From assembly GCA_030247885.1 (NCBI GenBank), contig JAPDRO010000011.1, positions 248,001 to 312,000 on the forward strand: a stretch of 64,000 bases of DNA, in the 5' to 3' direction. Position 1 is the first letter of the stretch, and every line of letters begins with the position of its first letter. This DNA is from Taxawa tesnikishii (nom. ined.). Its lineage: Eukaryota; Ascomycota; Dothideomycetes; Dothideales. Positions 23,886-35,226 of the stretch are shown piece after piece. The notes below the pieces were generated by a model. It made no database searches, was not told the DNA's origin, and saw nothing but the letters and a program-made list of their open reading frames with translations. Made by a program: the position numbers and the translations under genes.

Positions 23886-24400
23886 CTACATCGACCCCAG
23901 ACCTGACTTCTCAATCCGGTACACAACACCATCGTTCTGTCCTCCCTCCGGCCTTGGGCGATCCTTCTCTAGCACCCCTTTCCCTACGAATCCACATCTC
24001 TCGAGCAAGCGACAACTGGCTTCGTTCTCAACACACGGATGTGCGAATGTGTAGCTGAATCTAGGGATGCACTTGCACAGTGCAGTCGTAAATGTCTTGA
24101 GTGTTTCTGTCGCATATCCATAGCGTTGGTATGCTGGTGAGAAGGCGTAGTGGATCTCGAAAAGGTGCGGTGTCCCGATTAAACCGATGGTTTTGGGGTC
24201 TCATGAGGGAATTAGGGGAGAATGCGACGAAGTTGAAGAGGGTGGCGCCGCGGAGTTGGGTCGAGACGGTGGAGAAGAGTGGAATTCCCCTGTGCTGGTG
24301 TAAGGTCGGCTGGACGAGGTCTGGTGTTTGAGGAGAAGAGAGAGAAGATGTGGAAGGGACGTACGTGTACTGCATTACTCCAGGGAGGGAGGAAAGTGAG
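23886..24400 (-). CDS. GNAT-type N-acetyltransferase, 5' end unresolved, one frame break
   Basis: Read on the minus strand to TAG at 23886-23888. Order of features: VMQYTYVPS near the 5' limit, ATLFNFVAFSPN (beta strand), DPKTIGLIG, HLFEIHYAFSPAYQRYGYAT (acetyl-CoA binding region with the usual GxG/A core), then ENEASCRLLERCGF and the closing VYRIEKSG. This is the small RimJ/RimL-like fungal GNAT layout. Between SLM and DPKTIG one base is in excess (or two missing), near plus 24205. I cannot find a normal N-terminal strand or start codon, so the 5' boundary is approximate and the gene may be incomplete. Substrate unknown. Confidence 0.6.
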
Positions 24401-24661
24401 TAGGTCCGATTTGACCAACGTTGTGCCCTGCAGTAAAGCATCCCGCATCAGACTGGGCAAAGCACTCATGAACAAGGACGTTGTAATGTCCTGGTTGGAG
24501 ATTCGAAATGTTACAACACGCTTCCGAATTCGTAAATATAGTGTACATGTCGCGGCACAGCAGACACCCCTGCGACGACGGAACCTGTTAAATCCTGCCA
24601 CCGGACGTTCGCTCTCAATACCCTGTATACCGATTAGCGTGGGTCTTCGTCAGCAGCAAAA

Positions 24662-26347
24662 TCAGGTCTCACCACCCTGCTCCCTCCTCCCATTACCCTC
24701 CTCCCCACCACCAGCCGCATTCTCCGCCCCCGCAGCCGCCAACTTCATCGCCTCATCATCACCCCTCAGCTTCGCAAAATACGCCTTGATATCCTCCGCA
24801 CCGACCGCCTGTCCACTCTCCGCAAACGGCTGCAGGAAGCTCTTCACCTTTTCCTTGAGTGCGTTGTACGCCATGACGCCCTCGATGGCGCGCACGCGGT
24901 CCATTCCGCTCAACGCAGCCTCACCGCGCTCCAGCAAACTGCCAGTGCCTACGCTTCCGCCGCCGTTCGCGTCACCGGCGTCAGTTTCGGATATAGGTGG
25001 CTCGTAGGAATCTTCCTCCTCGAGCAGCTGTGGGTGGATGGATAGGCGGGGAAACAGGTGCTGCACCGGCAGAGATGGTTGCGGAAGTCTTCTTCCAAGA
25101 AGAGGGAGATATCACCTGAGGGAGGTGAGGGCAGGGATTGGTGCTTTTCCTGGCTCTGTTCTGAGGGTTGATCCGTGTCCTTAGGCGAAGTGACCTCCTT
25201 TGCTGCGGCTAGAGTGGCAGTGTTAGAGTCGACAGATAGCGAGGCTTCTACCTGGGCAGTCCGCGCTCTCTTAGAGGCAGATTCGTCGGCATCATCGTCT
25301 TCCACTTTGCGTTTTCGGGTACTGTCTGCGTCATTGATAGATAATGGCATGAACGGGACTGCGGGCAAGAAGCCTTCAGTACCGGCGTAGGCCTTGATCC
25401 AGGGAAACGCGTTGACACACTTGTAACATATGAAATGGTCGAAATCGTCTTCCTTGGGAAAGCCAGATGGTAGCGGATCTTCGCCGACATCGCCAGCTTG
25501 CGAAGCACTCTCCATGTGCTCTTCTGACGTTTGTTCCATACTATTTGCAGGCTCCTCTTCGATCGTACCCAGGTTGCCGTTGGTCGCGTGAGTCTGGCCG
25601 TCTACCTTCATGACTTTCTTCTCTCCAGTCGTCGCATCCTCAGGCTGGGTCTTGTTCCTCGTCAAGCCCATCAAACATTCAGGGTGCCACCAGTCCTCAC
25701 CACATCCCCGTCCTCGATGGTGCCCAGGCCAAGACATTGGAACATAGTTCCCTTCTCTTTCGCTGGGTCATACACCTCTCCACATCCGCAGAATCGTCCA
25801 GCGAAGTTGTGGTTGTAATTGTTCTCCTTCCTTGGTGTCTCGCCGGTGACATCGCCTTTACGTCCTGTAGTCTCGCTCATTCGTAGGGTGCAGGGTGCTG
25901 ACGAAGGAAGTCGTGTAGTACCGCAGTCACATGTGAAGTCGCGCTTGGAGAAGAGCTCCACGAGGGTGTGCTCGCCATGACAGGAGATGCTGCAGGAATA
26001 GCACACACCGGCGGGGGTGTATGGATCGTTCGAGGATGCTGGAGGGGATTGCAGGTCAAGCACGAGAAGAGCGACTGCCGTAGAGGGCCGAGTGGTCGTG
26101 TGCAGGTATCGAATTGCTGGAGGAGTTAGAACGCAGCAAGGTATAGTGATAGAAGAAAAATCTACGTATGGCAGGACTTCACGCGCCTCGGCCTCCAGCT
26201 GAAGCTGACTTGCGATGAACCTGACGCAGATATCAGACTCATGTTAACAAGCGCATGTGTTCTCTCATACTCTTGCGCCGTCTGTGAGCTCTCAGACGCC
26301 TGCGACATGCTGTTGGATCGCTGCGGTTTGGCGAGCTCGTCTGCCAT
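24662..26347 (-). CDS. UBR7: UBR7/Mlo2-like E3 ubiquitin ligase, three frame breaks
   Basis: Exons on the minus strand: 26347-26271, 26220-26166, 26116-24662; introns 26221-26270 and 26117-26165. Start MADELAKPQRSNSM. Splicing gives TAQE joined to FIASQLQLEAEAREVLPY and then QFDTCTRPLGPLRQSLF. Next the UBR box, CYSCSISCHGEHTLVELF with RDFTCDCGTTR, a Cys-rich PHD-like part (NHNFAGRFCGCGEVYDP, DWWHPECLMGL, HFICYKCVNAFPWI) and CRCSTCFPR near the end, then an acidic/Gly tail. UBR7 proteins bind degrons or histone substrates as E3 ligases (family knowledge). One base is missing at each of three four-base G/C runs: plus 26044-26047, 25706-25709 and 25048-25051. With these, exon 3 closes exactly and the protein is 529 residues. 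Confidence 0.92.
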
Positions 26348-26777
26348 TTTGTGCGCTTTGCTTTGTCGACGCTCTGCTGATAATTTCGTAAAAAGCCAGT
26401 GGACGGCCTTTGTCAGATGCCAGGTACGTTGAAGCGCGACAGTGTATCTCTGAACCTGCGTGGATGTATGACAGCTTGAGCTTTGGATGATGTGACTGTC
26501 CGGATCGGGAAGTAATTTAGCTGCAACCACTTAAGTTCGCGTTGCGCTCACAACGCGCTAAGACGCGAAACATGCATTGCTTCACAACTTCTCCTAACAA
26601 CCGATCAATGAATACTGACAACATTTGTGCCTGCACACACCTACACTCAACCCCGCACTCACTGCAAAGTATTTCGACGTTCGCAAGGACAACAAACACA
26701 CACATTGTTCCCTGTCCGTTTGGTTGAAAGAATTACACCACAATTAATCACTGTCATTGCCCTTGATATCTGCAGTG
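26348..26777. promoter_or_regulatory. Divergent promoter UBR7 / MCM2 with ACGCGAAA site
   Basis: 430 bp between the two start codons. ACGCGAAA at 26563-26570, about 210 bp upstream of the MCM2 ATG, resembles the MBF/SBF/E2F-type G1/S element (ACGCG core, CGCGAAA). AACGCGC lies close by. Such sites drive MCM genes in G1/S in yeasts; use here is inference. Confidence 0.5.
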
Positions 26778-29539
26778 ATGTCTTCCTCTGGCGCCGGCCG
26801 TGCGAATGGCCGCAAACGTGGGAGAGACGAGGATGTTGACATGACTTCGACACCTGTTCCGCCTTCAAGTCGTATGTGCAGCGTCCTTCTCGATAATGGT
26901 CAAGCAACTGATTCCGTCTAGCACCTGCTTCCTCTCCTCCGGTCATGCCACGAGATGACGATATCGAAGAAGATGATATGCTCGACCCAGAAGACCAGAT
27001 CCAGGACCTCGATGATGCGGAGGAAATGCTCGAAGACGATGCAGGCATCGATCTGTTCGGCGACAACTTCGACAGGGACTACAACCGAACGGCAGACGAT
27101 CAGTACGAACAGGCTGGATTGGACGATGAGGAAGACTATGAGGATATGGATCTCGCTGCAAGACGACAACTGGATGCGCGCCTCAACCGCCGTGACCGCG
27201 AGATTGCACGACAGAGGCAGATGCCTCAGGCCTTCCTTGACGCCGACGACGACGATCTTGCGAATCTTACCCGCCAGCCACGGAGACGGCGGCACAGATA
27301 TGACGAGGAAGAAGACATGGACGAGGCAGAAGACATCATGCAGGAAGAGCTATCTATGGAAGCCCTGGAGAACGTTAAGGCAGCCAGCTTGACGGATTGG
27401 GTCATTCAACCAGCAGTGCACCGCAGCATTGCCCGCGAGTTCAAAAATTTCCTTACCGAGTTCGTGGACGAGCATGGCTCTTCCGTCTATGGTGTCAGAG
27501 TGCGGACGCTCGGAGAGGTTAACGCCGAATCGCTCGAGATTGAATGGGATCATCTGGCCAACATGAAGCCCGTGATTGCTATGTTCGTTGCCAATGCACC
27601 AGTTGAGGTCCTCAAGATCTTCGATCAGGTGGCGATGGAGGTCGTCCTTTACCAATACCCGGACTACGAGCGCATCCACTCCGAGATACACATTCGCATC
27701 AACAACCTGCCGGTTAGCTACACCCTGCGTCAACTCCGCCAATCGCATCTCAACTGCTTGCTTCGCGTCAGCGGTGTCGTCACCCGTCGGACCGGAGTCT
27801 TCCCTCAACTCATACACGTGAAATTTGACTGCATCAAATGTGGTGTTACTCTGGGCCCATTCCCGCAAGATTCCAACGCCGAAGTCAAGATCTCTTACTG
27901 TCAAAACTGCCAGTCCCGGGGTCCATTCACTCTCAACTCCGAGAAGACGGTCTACCGCAACTACCAGAAGATCACTCTCCAAGAGTCTCCAGGTACTGTT
28001 CCCGCTGGCCGTCTTCCCCGCCACAGAGAAGTCATCTTGCTCTGGGATCTGATCGACTCTTGCAAGCCTGGCGAGGAAGTTGAGATCACCGGTATCTACC
28101 GCAACAACTACGATGCAACCTTGAACAACAAGAACGGCTTCCCTGTCTTTGCCACAATCATCGAGGCGAACCATATTGTGAAGTCGCACGACCAGCTGGC
28201 TGGTTTCCACTTAACCGAAGAAGACGAACGCGACATTCGCGCACTGTCCCGCGACCCACGCATCATTGAAAAGATCATCAACAGCATTGCGCCCAGCATT
28301 TACGGTCACAAAGACATCAAGACGGCGGTCGCTCTCTCGCTTTTCGGTGGTGTGAGCAAGGAGGCACAAGGCAAGCACTCGATCCGTGGCGACATCAACA
28401 TCCTTCTCCTCGGAGACCCTGGTACCGCAAAATCGCAAGTGCTCAAGTACATCGAGCAGACCGCACACCGCGCCGTCTTCGCAACAGGTCAGGGTGCATC
28501 CGCCGTGGGTCTGACAGCCTCCGTGCGCCGCGACCCCCTAACAGCAGAATGGACACTCGAAGGCGGGGCGCTGGTGCTCGCAGACAAGGGCACCTGTCTC
28601 ATCGACGAGTTCGATAAGATGAACGATCAGGACCGGACTTCGATCCACGAAGCCATGGAGCAGCAGACTATTTCTATCTCCAAAGCGGGCATCGTGACGA
28701 CCCTGCAGGCGCGCTGCGCCGTCATCGCCGCCGCAAACCCGATTGGCGGTAGATACAACGCCACTATCCCTTTCAGCCAGAACGTCGAGCTCACAGAGCC
28801 CATTCTCAGCAGATTCGACATCCTGTGCGTCGTCCGCGACACCGTGGATCCGAGCGAGGACGAGCGCCTCGCCAAATTCGTCGTCAACTCGCACGGCCGT
28901 GCGCATCCCCTCGGCAACGCGGCCGAGACACAGGACACGGCGATGGAGGTCGACGGCGGGGCCGAGGAAGACGAGGACGTGGACGGCGCGGTCAACGGCC
29001 TCCTAGGCGGGAACCGACAACCCGGCGGCGAGATCGGGCAGGAGTTGCTGCGCAAGTACATCCTCTACGCACGCGAGCGCTGCCGTCCCAAGCTCTACCA
29101 AATCGATCAGGACAAGATCGCGCGGCTGTTCGCGGATATGCGACGTGAGTCGCTCGCCACTGGCGCCTATCCCATTACCGTGAGTTCTAGCCCTCCTTAA
29201 CCTCCCTCCCTCCCTCTCCCCTCTCACCCCTGCTGTTCCGTCTGCGTTGCGAGCTTGCGAAACTGATGAGATGTGTAGGTCCGTCATCTGGAGTCTATCC
29301 TCCGTATCAGTGAGGCTTTCGCTAAGATGCGGTTGTCGGAATACTGCTCGAGTGCTGACATCGACCGCGCTATCGCCGTTGCCATCGACTCGTTTGTCGG
29401 TAGCCAAAAGGTTAGCGCTAAGAAGGCGCTCGCGAGGGCGTTTGCAAAGTACACGCTCTCGAGGCCGGGTGCGGGTCGAGCGAGGGGTGGCGGTAGGAGT
29501 GCGAGGGGTGCGGCGAGTGAGGTCAGGGTTGGTGCATGA
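26778..29539 (+). CDS. MCM2: MCM2, replicative helicase subunit
   Basis: Exons 26778-26871, 26922-29179 and 29279-29539; introns 26872-26921 and 29180-29278; exactly 870 residues with no break. Start MSSSGAGRANGRKRGRDED. The acidic N-terminal region (MPRDDDIEEDDMLDPED) is the histone-binding tail typical of Mcm2. The zinc finger is CIKCGVTLGPF with CQNCQSRG. AAA+ core: Walker A GDPGTAKSQ, GQGASAVGLTA, Walker B CLIDEFDKM, sensor AAANPIGGRY and the arginine finger LSRFDIL. The last exon gives VRHLESILRISEAFAKMRLS and the winged-helix end. It is part of the Mcm2-7 ring at replication forks. Divergent from UBR7 and convergent with NIF3. The cleanest large gene in the window. Confidence 0.98.
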
Positions 29540-29863
29540 GGAGAAGGTCAAGCTTGGTAGGTGAACGAGAAAATGGGAGATGCGTGATGTTTTGCATGGC
29601 ACGGAATTTTTGCGTTTTGATTGAAGGGAGTTGGTTTTGGGAAGGGAAGGGTGGCTGGTCACAGTGATATCCATCGTATAGGGTTGCTGTATTATCTGCG
29701 TTAAAACAGTAACTTGTCTCTCCTATCCCCATGTCGCATGAAGGGTATAATGCTTCTCCTCGAAACAAAGCATGACTCCTGTGCACGTCATCCCTTTTCT
29801 TCGTCTTGTTCCTCCTCCTACGCCCGGCGAGTACACCCTCCCCTCACTGTCTCCTTCCATTCA
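29540..29863. other. Convergent 3' flanks of MCM2 and NIF3
   Basis: 324 bp, no gene seen; probably both 3' UTRs. Confidence 0.5.
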
Positions 29864-31266
29864 TCAAACCTCATCTTTCGAGATCATGATACCAAACGGA
29901 TCCCTATCAACCTCACTCACCTGCACCTCAACATGATCGTCCTCCAACAAATCGCGATAGTCCTCACTCAACCCATCCCTGCCCATCTCTTCCTTCCTAA
30001 TCCGATCCCACTCCTCACGTATCGTCTTCTCCAATTGCGGCTTCAGCACACTGTGCAAGAAGCCGCGCTCCGTGTTGCTGTGAAACAGACAAATAACCAC
30101 CTGGTCCTTCTCGATCGCCGCCAGCGCCTCATGGTGCGACAACTCCCCGTGAAGAGCAAGTCGACGTGCTCCTTCAAGCTGGACGGGCTGAACAGATGCC
30201 CACCCGACCCGGCGCAGATGGCGACGGATGAGATGGAGATCTGGTCCATCGTCTTGCCCTGCGGGACGGCGATGGGAAACCCCTTGGGGTTCCCGAGGCC
30301 AAGCCCTATGCGGTCGATGATGGAGAGTAAGGGCTGCGGAGAGGAGAAGCGCACGATGCGACCCATTCCCGCGCCCGTGTTCTCGTACCCGGGGACCTTG
30401 CTCGCGATGATTGGGGAGCGGGTGTGCTTCTGTTTATTCAGCGCGATCGCGGAGCTCTGCAGGGAGAGTTGGGAGGGGTGGTGCTGCAGCTGGAACGTCG
30501 GGCGGCGCGGCGCGAGGAAAGGGTCGTCTTGCTCGAGGGGAGTGGGGCGGTCTCGCTTGGTGGGTGAGGCGGAGCGTTTAGTCGGAGAGGCCGGGCGCGA
30601 CGATGATGCTTGCGAGGTACTCTCGTCTTGGGCTTGGTCGGATGGTGTACCGGATACCACGTCCGCAAGCCAATCGCCCAGTCCGCCTGGTGCGGCGTCG
30701 ATGGCGGTGTGGGGGCTGTAGACCTGTGTTCCTTTCAGCTGCTGTGCTAATGTGGTGGTGCAGGGTTATGAAGGAAGACGAACACTGATGCCCTCAGCTG
30801 CCAGGCGTAGCAGAGACCTCTGCTGGCTGTCGGATAGCGTCAAGCTCTTGAGGCCGCGGAAGATGACGGGATCTATGCTTCATGTAAGGTCAGGTCGGGT
30901 TTCTGCAGCAGGAGGGAGGTGGGTGCGCACGGTAGGCGACTATGATGGAGTCGTTGCGCTCAATGGCTTCGTCTGCCACGGCTTTCGTGAGGTCGACGGT
31001 GAGCAGGACAGAGTTCATCTGGCGGCGGAGAGGATCGAAGGGGGACTCGAGAAGTACTGCTTACAGTCAGCATTGCGGCAGACATTGATTTGAATGTGTG
31101 CGTACAGCCAGTGTTGTCGAAGCTCTTGTCTGCCAGTGATTCTGGGTAGCTGGTATAGTTAGCACATGCACATGCACATGTTCGCAAGGGGTTAGTTGAC
31201 GCACAGCTTGCGCATTGCGCTCACCACGGCCTTGGAGAAAGGCGCGCTGGTGGTGTTGGAAGCCAT
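29864..31266 (-). CDS. NIF3: NIF3-like protein (GTP cyclohydrolase I type 2 family), one frame break
   Basis: Five exons on the minus strand: 31266-31205, 31149-31106, 31056-30931, 30872-30784, 30723-29864; four introns of 49-60 bp. Start MASNTTSAPFSKAVVSAMRK, then LYPESLADKSFDNTGLLLE across introns 1 and 2, VDLTKAVADEAIERND, YHPVIFRGLKSLTL and SVYSPHTAIDAAPGGLGDWL; near the C-terminus ICAGSGGHL, then ELSHHEALAAIEK and CLFHSNTERGFLH with the metal-binding His/Glu residues. One G is missing in the run at plus 30145-30148 (ACGGGGAGT); with it the five exons give 393 residues. NIF3 is a conserved dinuclear-metal protein of uncertain role, in yeast linked to mitochondria and in other systems to transcription regulation. 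Residues ~110-200 are a disordered SPTK-rich insert. Confidence 0.93.
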
Positions 31267-32627
31267 CTTATATGCGCGTCTCAGTGTTGGCGAGAACATG
31301 CAGGGAGAGGGAAGAGCGTGGTGTATGTACAGTACACAGAATGATCGTGTTGTATCTACACAAAAAGATGAAGATGTCAGTGGCTGGTGATCCATGCGCC
31401 AGCTTTCTGGATGTGGCGCATCATCGCATCGCATCGCATCGCATCGCATAGACAGGTAACAATCATGTTTTCAAGCTCGAATACTGGGAACACCATTCTA
31501 AATTTACCCCAATGGCACACAGATTTGTCTCTTCACATGAGCTATCAGACGTGAATCTTTCAGATGATAATTTATGCAAACGCGGTAGTCGCGGTAGGAG
31601 CTCCAAAATAGGAAGTTTATCACGTGACGTTGGTCTTGCGCTGCAAGGCTAGCCGGCTGCAGGGCTGAGCAGTCCAACGTCAGGTCATGATGAGCCGTGA
31701 CAACAGACGGCAACACCCATCCACATTCTCAATATAGGCACCCCTTGTATCCTAGGTTATTGTGTATGCTGAGGACAGCGCGAGGCAGGCTTAGTTGCCA
31801 GAATGGGATGCGAGAAGCACCAAGCAGGGAAAGCTAATAGTTAATGGTTGAACCTCCAGGCTGTGACTCGGATGGATGATTGAATGTGAGCATATAGGAA
31901 GCCCTCGTGCTATTCTAAAGGTCCTTGCGCGGCATAACTCATGTGAGTTGAAACGCAGAAAGTTGCTTTGCAAATGCACACCGCGGTTCAGAGCAGAAGC
32001 TCCCGGTGTTGCTAACATGCTCGAGCAGTGCATTCTGGTTGACGGCAATGAAGTTCTCACGCTGAATTGATAGGAGTAAAACACATTCCTATCTCCTTGA
32101 AATGATGGTCGCCACTTGTCTTGCCCTGTGTTTTGCCGTTTTGTATTGCTATCTACCTTGCTATCTCTTTTGCCATTCATCTGCTGTTTTTCCTATGCTA
32201 TCTCTCTGATATATTTCCTGCCAACTATCTACTATTTCTTCTGTCATACCTAACGAAACATAAGCTTTCATACATAACAAACCTTAAAGGAACGGAAGCT
32301 TATCTCGCAGAACGGACCTCGGTACACACTCATCAGGACTAGAAACTCGGTTGAATTGGCTGACTGCCTGCTATCACAAGGCGGTTACAATAGCACGAAA
32401 TCTGCACAAAACCCCTCACACGCAGTTATGCGGTGTGCATTGGTGCTTGGTCGTAGCTACGGAGGTAACGAGGCCTACGTGGCTATAGATTCGCCGTGTA
32501 ATAGCAGTCAGTCAGTTGGTTGAACTGATAGTGCGGAAGTATTGCTCGCCGCCTATGGCTAAACGGCTGCCGAGCAAGCTCACCCTCGTGAGGTTACCGG
32601 CACTGACTGAGCGGAAGTGTGCGCGCA
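31267..32627. other. Gene-free stretch
   Basis: 5' flank of NIF3 with a pentanucleotide repeat, then T/C-rich sequence around 32100-32260. No frame with a recognisable motif. Confidence 0.5.
31426..31450. repeat. (GCATC)n pentanucleotide repeat
   Basis: Five units of GCATC ending in GCATA, upstream of NIF3. Confidence 0.88.
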
Positions 32628-32754
32628 CAGGATTCCCAACGACTGAACATCCAAACATCATCATTCACTCAAGTGCTAGATATACTGAACACTCATTGTT
32701 CGGTTATTACTCAGTGATTAACAGCGATTGAATGTTCGGTCATTGGAAACCCTG
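32628..32754. mobile_element. hAT-like MITE, copy 2 (diverged)
   Basis: 127 bp bounded by imperfect inverted repeats of ~27 bp: left CAGGATTCCCAACGACTG and right end read inward CAGGGTTTCCAATGACCG. The arms differ from each other only by transitions over this length. The interior (ATATACTGAA, then TTATTACTCAGTGATT and the right arm) aligns with the MITE at 35088-35218, so they are one family. A clean 8-bp target duplication is not visible here. No coding capacity. Confidence 0.7.
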
Positions 32755-33718
32755 CTGCAACGCACAGGCTGCCACTGTACTGTCTCAAAGTCGGCCCCGG
32801 CGTCGGCGTCGAATCTTCTGGCTGCGAGGGCATCGAAGGCATTCTGTCGCCATCCTGATGGAAGCTGTAAGCTTACCTAAAACCAAGGGTTGTATCTATA
32901 TTATACGTGGTGAAGATCTACATCCCTATGATGGGGTACTGGCTCTGGCGCTGTGGAAGAGATTTTAGCACAGCCTCCCCACGGACATGCGACTAACCTC
33001 CGCCATCTCAAGAGTCCTGGAGGCAGGCGCTATACAGCGAGTGCTTTCCTACCTCCCTTCTGCAGGGTTAAATCTTGGCACGTACGCAGGTGTAGACAAT
33101 TCTCACCAACGCATAGGCCAATGTGCTCCCGAGGGCAGTAATGGCGGTGAATTGCACCTTGATCTCATTAGAGCAATGTCGCCCGACAGTTCTTGCTTAT
33201 CCAAATGCCTAGCCGGCTCTGGCCTTGAGAGCAATGGCTGAGCTGAAGAGACAGGAGCGATGCGTTGTGGGTGCTACGCTCTTGCGGTCAGCGGTGATGC
33301 CCGCTTCCACGCCGTTCTCGAGAACTCTCATTGGGACTGGTCAACGTCGCTATTGCAATGCAAGAACCTTGAGACGCTGGTGCCCTGACAGTTGTACCAT
33401 GGCCGGCTCTTCCTTCCAATGCTTGCCCGGCTGTTGCACTGGTCGAGCGAGAAGGTTTTAGGCACCCAGCAACTGGTATGCTAGGTTTTTGCCCCGTTCT
33501 TTACGCCTTCCCGCAGCAGTCTATCGTGGAAACAAACTCAATGGAAAAAACTGCGAGAGGCAGAGTATTCCCTTGCCCGTCTGACAAAAGGGCCCTCGTC
33601 CGCTCTGCTACTTTTCTCTTCTCATCATTACTGCAGACCAGTATTACAACGCATAACGAGTCACGACCCCAGGACTACTTCACTCATAACCAATACCAAC
33701 ACTCATCATCATTAAAAG
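32755..33718. other. Gene-free stretch
   Basis: Short frames only, nothing recognised. Confidence 0.45.
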
Positions 33719-34507
33719 ATGGCATCCACCACTACTTCCTCCCTCCCCATCTCCTTCCTGCCCATCTCCCTTCCCGCGCCGGAGGATATCATCACGGCGC
33801 TTGCTCGTGCTGGGTGTCTCCGTAACCAAGGTAAGCCACGGGATGACTGCCACGGCAGAGTCATGTACCTCCCAACGAGAGATGAGGGTCTGGCGAAGGA
33901 TTCGATAATCCATGAGCAGCTCAAGTCCCGTACAGACAAACCGTGTGGTCACCCTGTGGTGGTCCTTGATAATCGACGCGCCGACGGCACCGTCAATATC
34001 GTTTTACTAACATCGTTTAGCATGCAGGGCGAAAACGGCTTCTTCGCCAAGAACAAAAGCCCAACCTGATCAAGAATGTTTGTCCCTTTGTACCACTCCC
34101 GGTACGCTGGGTTCAGACATCCAGAGGGCGAGTCCAAGTTCGATCGTTGGGGATATGGTGATGCAAGCTACACGCCCCTAACGGCCAACGCGGACATGAG
34201 AAGCCATACCTTCGCAAACATCAGCGAACACCCATTGAGCATCGAGATCAAGAATCTTCGGGAGTACCGTCCCTGCAAGCACCTCCGCTTGGACGAGACC
34301 TCCGTGGCTCGTCTGGTGGAGAACATTGCAGAATACGTCCCGCCCCGTAGACGTAGATGCTCATGGAGGCCGCAAACGCGAAAACCCGGGCTCAACTGCA
34401 GAACCGGGGCCTCAACTGTCGCAACGCAGGTCCCTCAACTGGTGGCCATGTACCTCGGTGCTGGTCATCTCCCTGCTGCGCAGTACACGCTACGAGTCTC
34501 CGGTTGA
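33719..34507 (+). pseudogene. Unnamed fungal protein family member with in-frame TGA
   Basis: ATG at 33719 (MASTTTSSLPISFLPI). The frame reads through HGRVMYLPTR, CGHPVVVLDNRRADGTVNIV and LLTSF to TGA at 34067-34069, then stays open in the same frame: RMFVPLYHSRYAGFRHPEG, SHTFANISEHPLSIEIKNLREY and a short LRLD end, stop near 34507. I recall a family of small fungal proteins with the pattern HPVVIL-(D)G-VLLTSF followed by a Pro/His segment and SYV-x-LRPY, but I cannot name it. A C-to-T change of CGA would explain the stop. It could instead be an unrecognised splice or an error. Sits in a gene-poor, MITE-bearing region. Confidence 0.5.
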
Positions 34508-35079
34508 GTCCCGGGGTCCCTTTCGCGCCGGCTGATGTGACGGGGTATGTTATACATCGCAAGGCATGACGACAACTTCCTCCGGACTATTGCTGGATCC
34601 TTCTCTGGGCGCTGATGGTTACCTTGCCTGCATCAACTCGAGGCCGTCTAATCTTCGTGTGTTGCTTCCTCCCAAGCGCCGCAACTGGCATCACAAGATC
34701 AACTATCACAATGCGCAATTCTATCCGAGAAAGTCGATAAGAGCATTACAGAACCAAGCATTCTTCTACCGTCTCGCCGCGCTGGTTTCGCACCCGTCAA
34801 AGTCTCACGACCCTCATCGTTCCCAATCGTTGCGATTCTCCGCAAAGGTATCCATCTCAATGCAGATGTCCAGCGCACATCTCCCTCGACCTGATCTTCA
34901 CACTGGCGGGTCCACTCACATACTGCCGCGCACGCCCTCCCGTCACGCAAACTCCGTCTCCACGCCCTTCTCGACTGGATCACCAGGGAACTCGACAATC
35001 GTCTATCACATGGCAAAGCATCTACAAAACCGCCTGCATCATTAGACAAACTCAAGCGACAGCCGACCAAAACCTTGAC
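34508..35079. other. Gene-free stretch with possible decayed fragments
   Basis: A plus-strand fragment LRKGIHLNADVQRTSP near 34840-34895 loosely resembles the SYV-type motif of the preceding gene. Too degraded to annotate as a gene. Confidence 0.35.
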
Positions 35080-35226
35080 CATATCCTCAGGGTGGGCAAT
35101 GAACGCATGTTTATACATTATAAAGAAGTGAATAACAACTGAATATACTGAATACACTGAATATTCAGTTGTTATTCAGTGGTTTACAATGATGAATATT
35201 CAGTCATTGCCCACCCTGCATATCCT
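35080..35226. mobile_element. hAT-like MITE, copy 1, with 8-bp target duplication
   Basis: Element 35088-35218 (131 bp) begins CAGGGTGGGCAATGA and ends with its reverse complement TCATTGCCCACCCTG. It is flanked on both sides by the identical 8-mer CATATCCT (35080-35087 and 35219-35226). CAGGG ends plus an 8-bp duplication are the marks of the hAT superfamily. The interior is AT-rich with a second internal inverted repeat around GAATAACAACTGAATA, so the whole element can fold into a hairpin. No ORF, so it is non-autonomous. Confidence 0.93.

Noticed and set aside
27350-28210. 286-codon minus-strand ORF
   Set aside because: Antisense shadow of MCM2, whose plus-strand reading is unmistakable.
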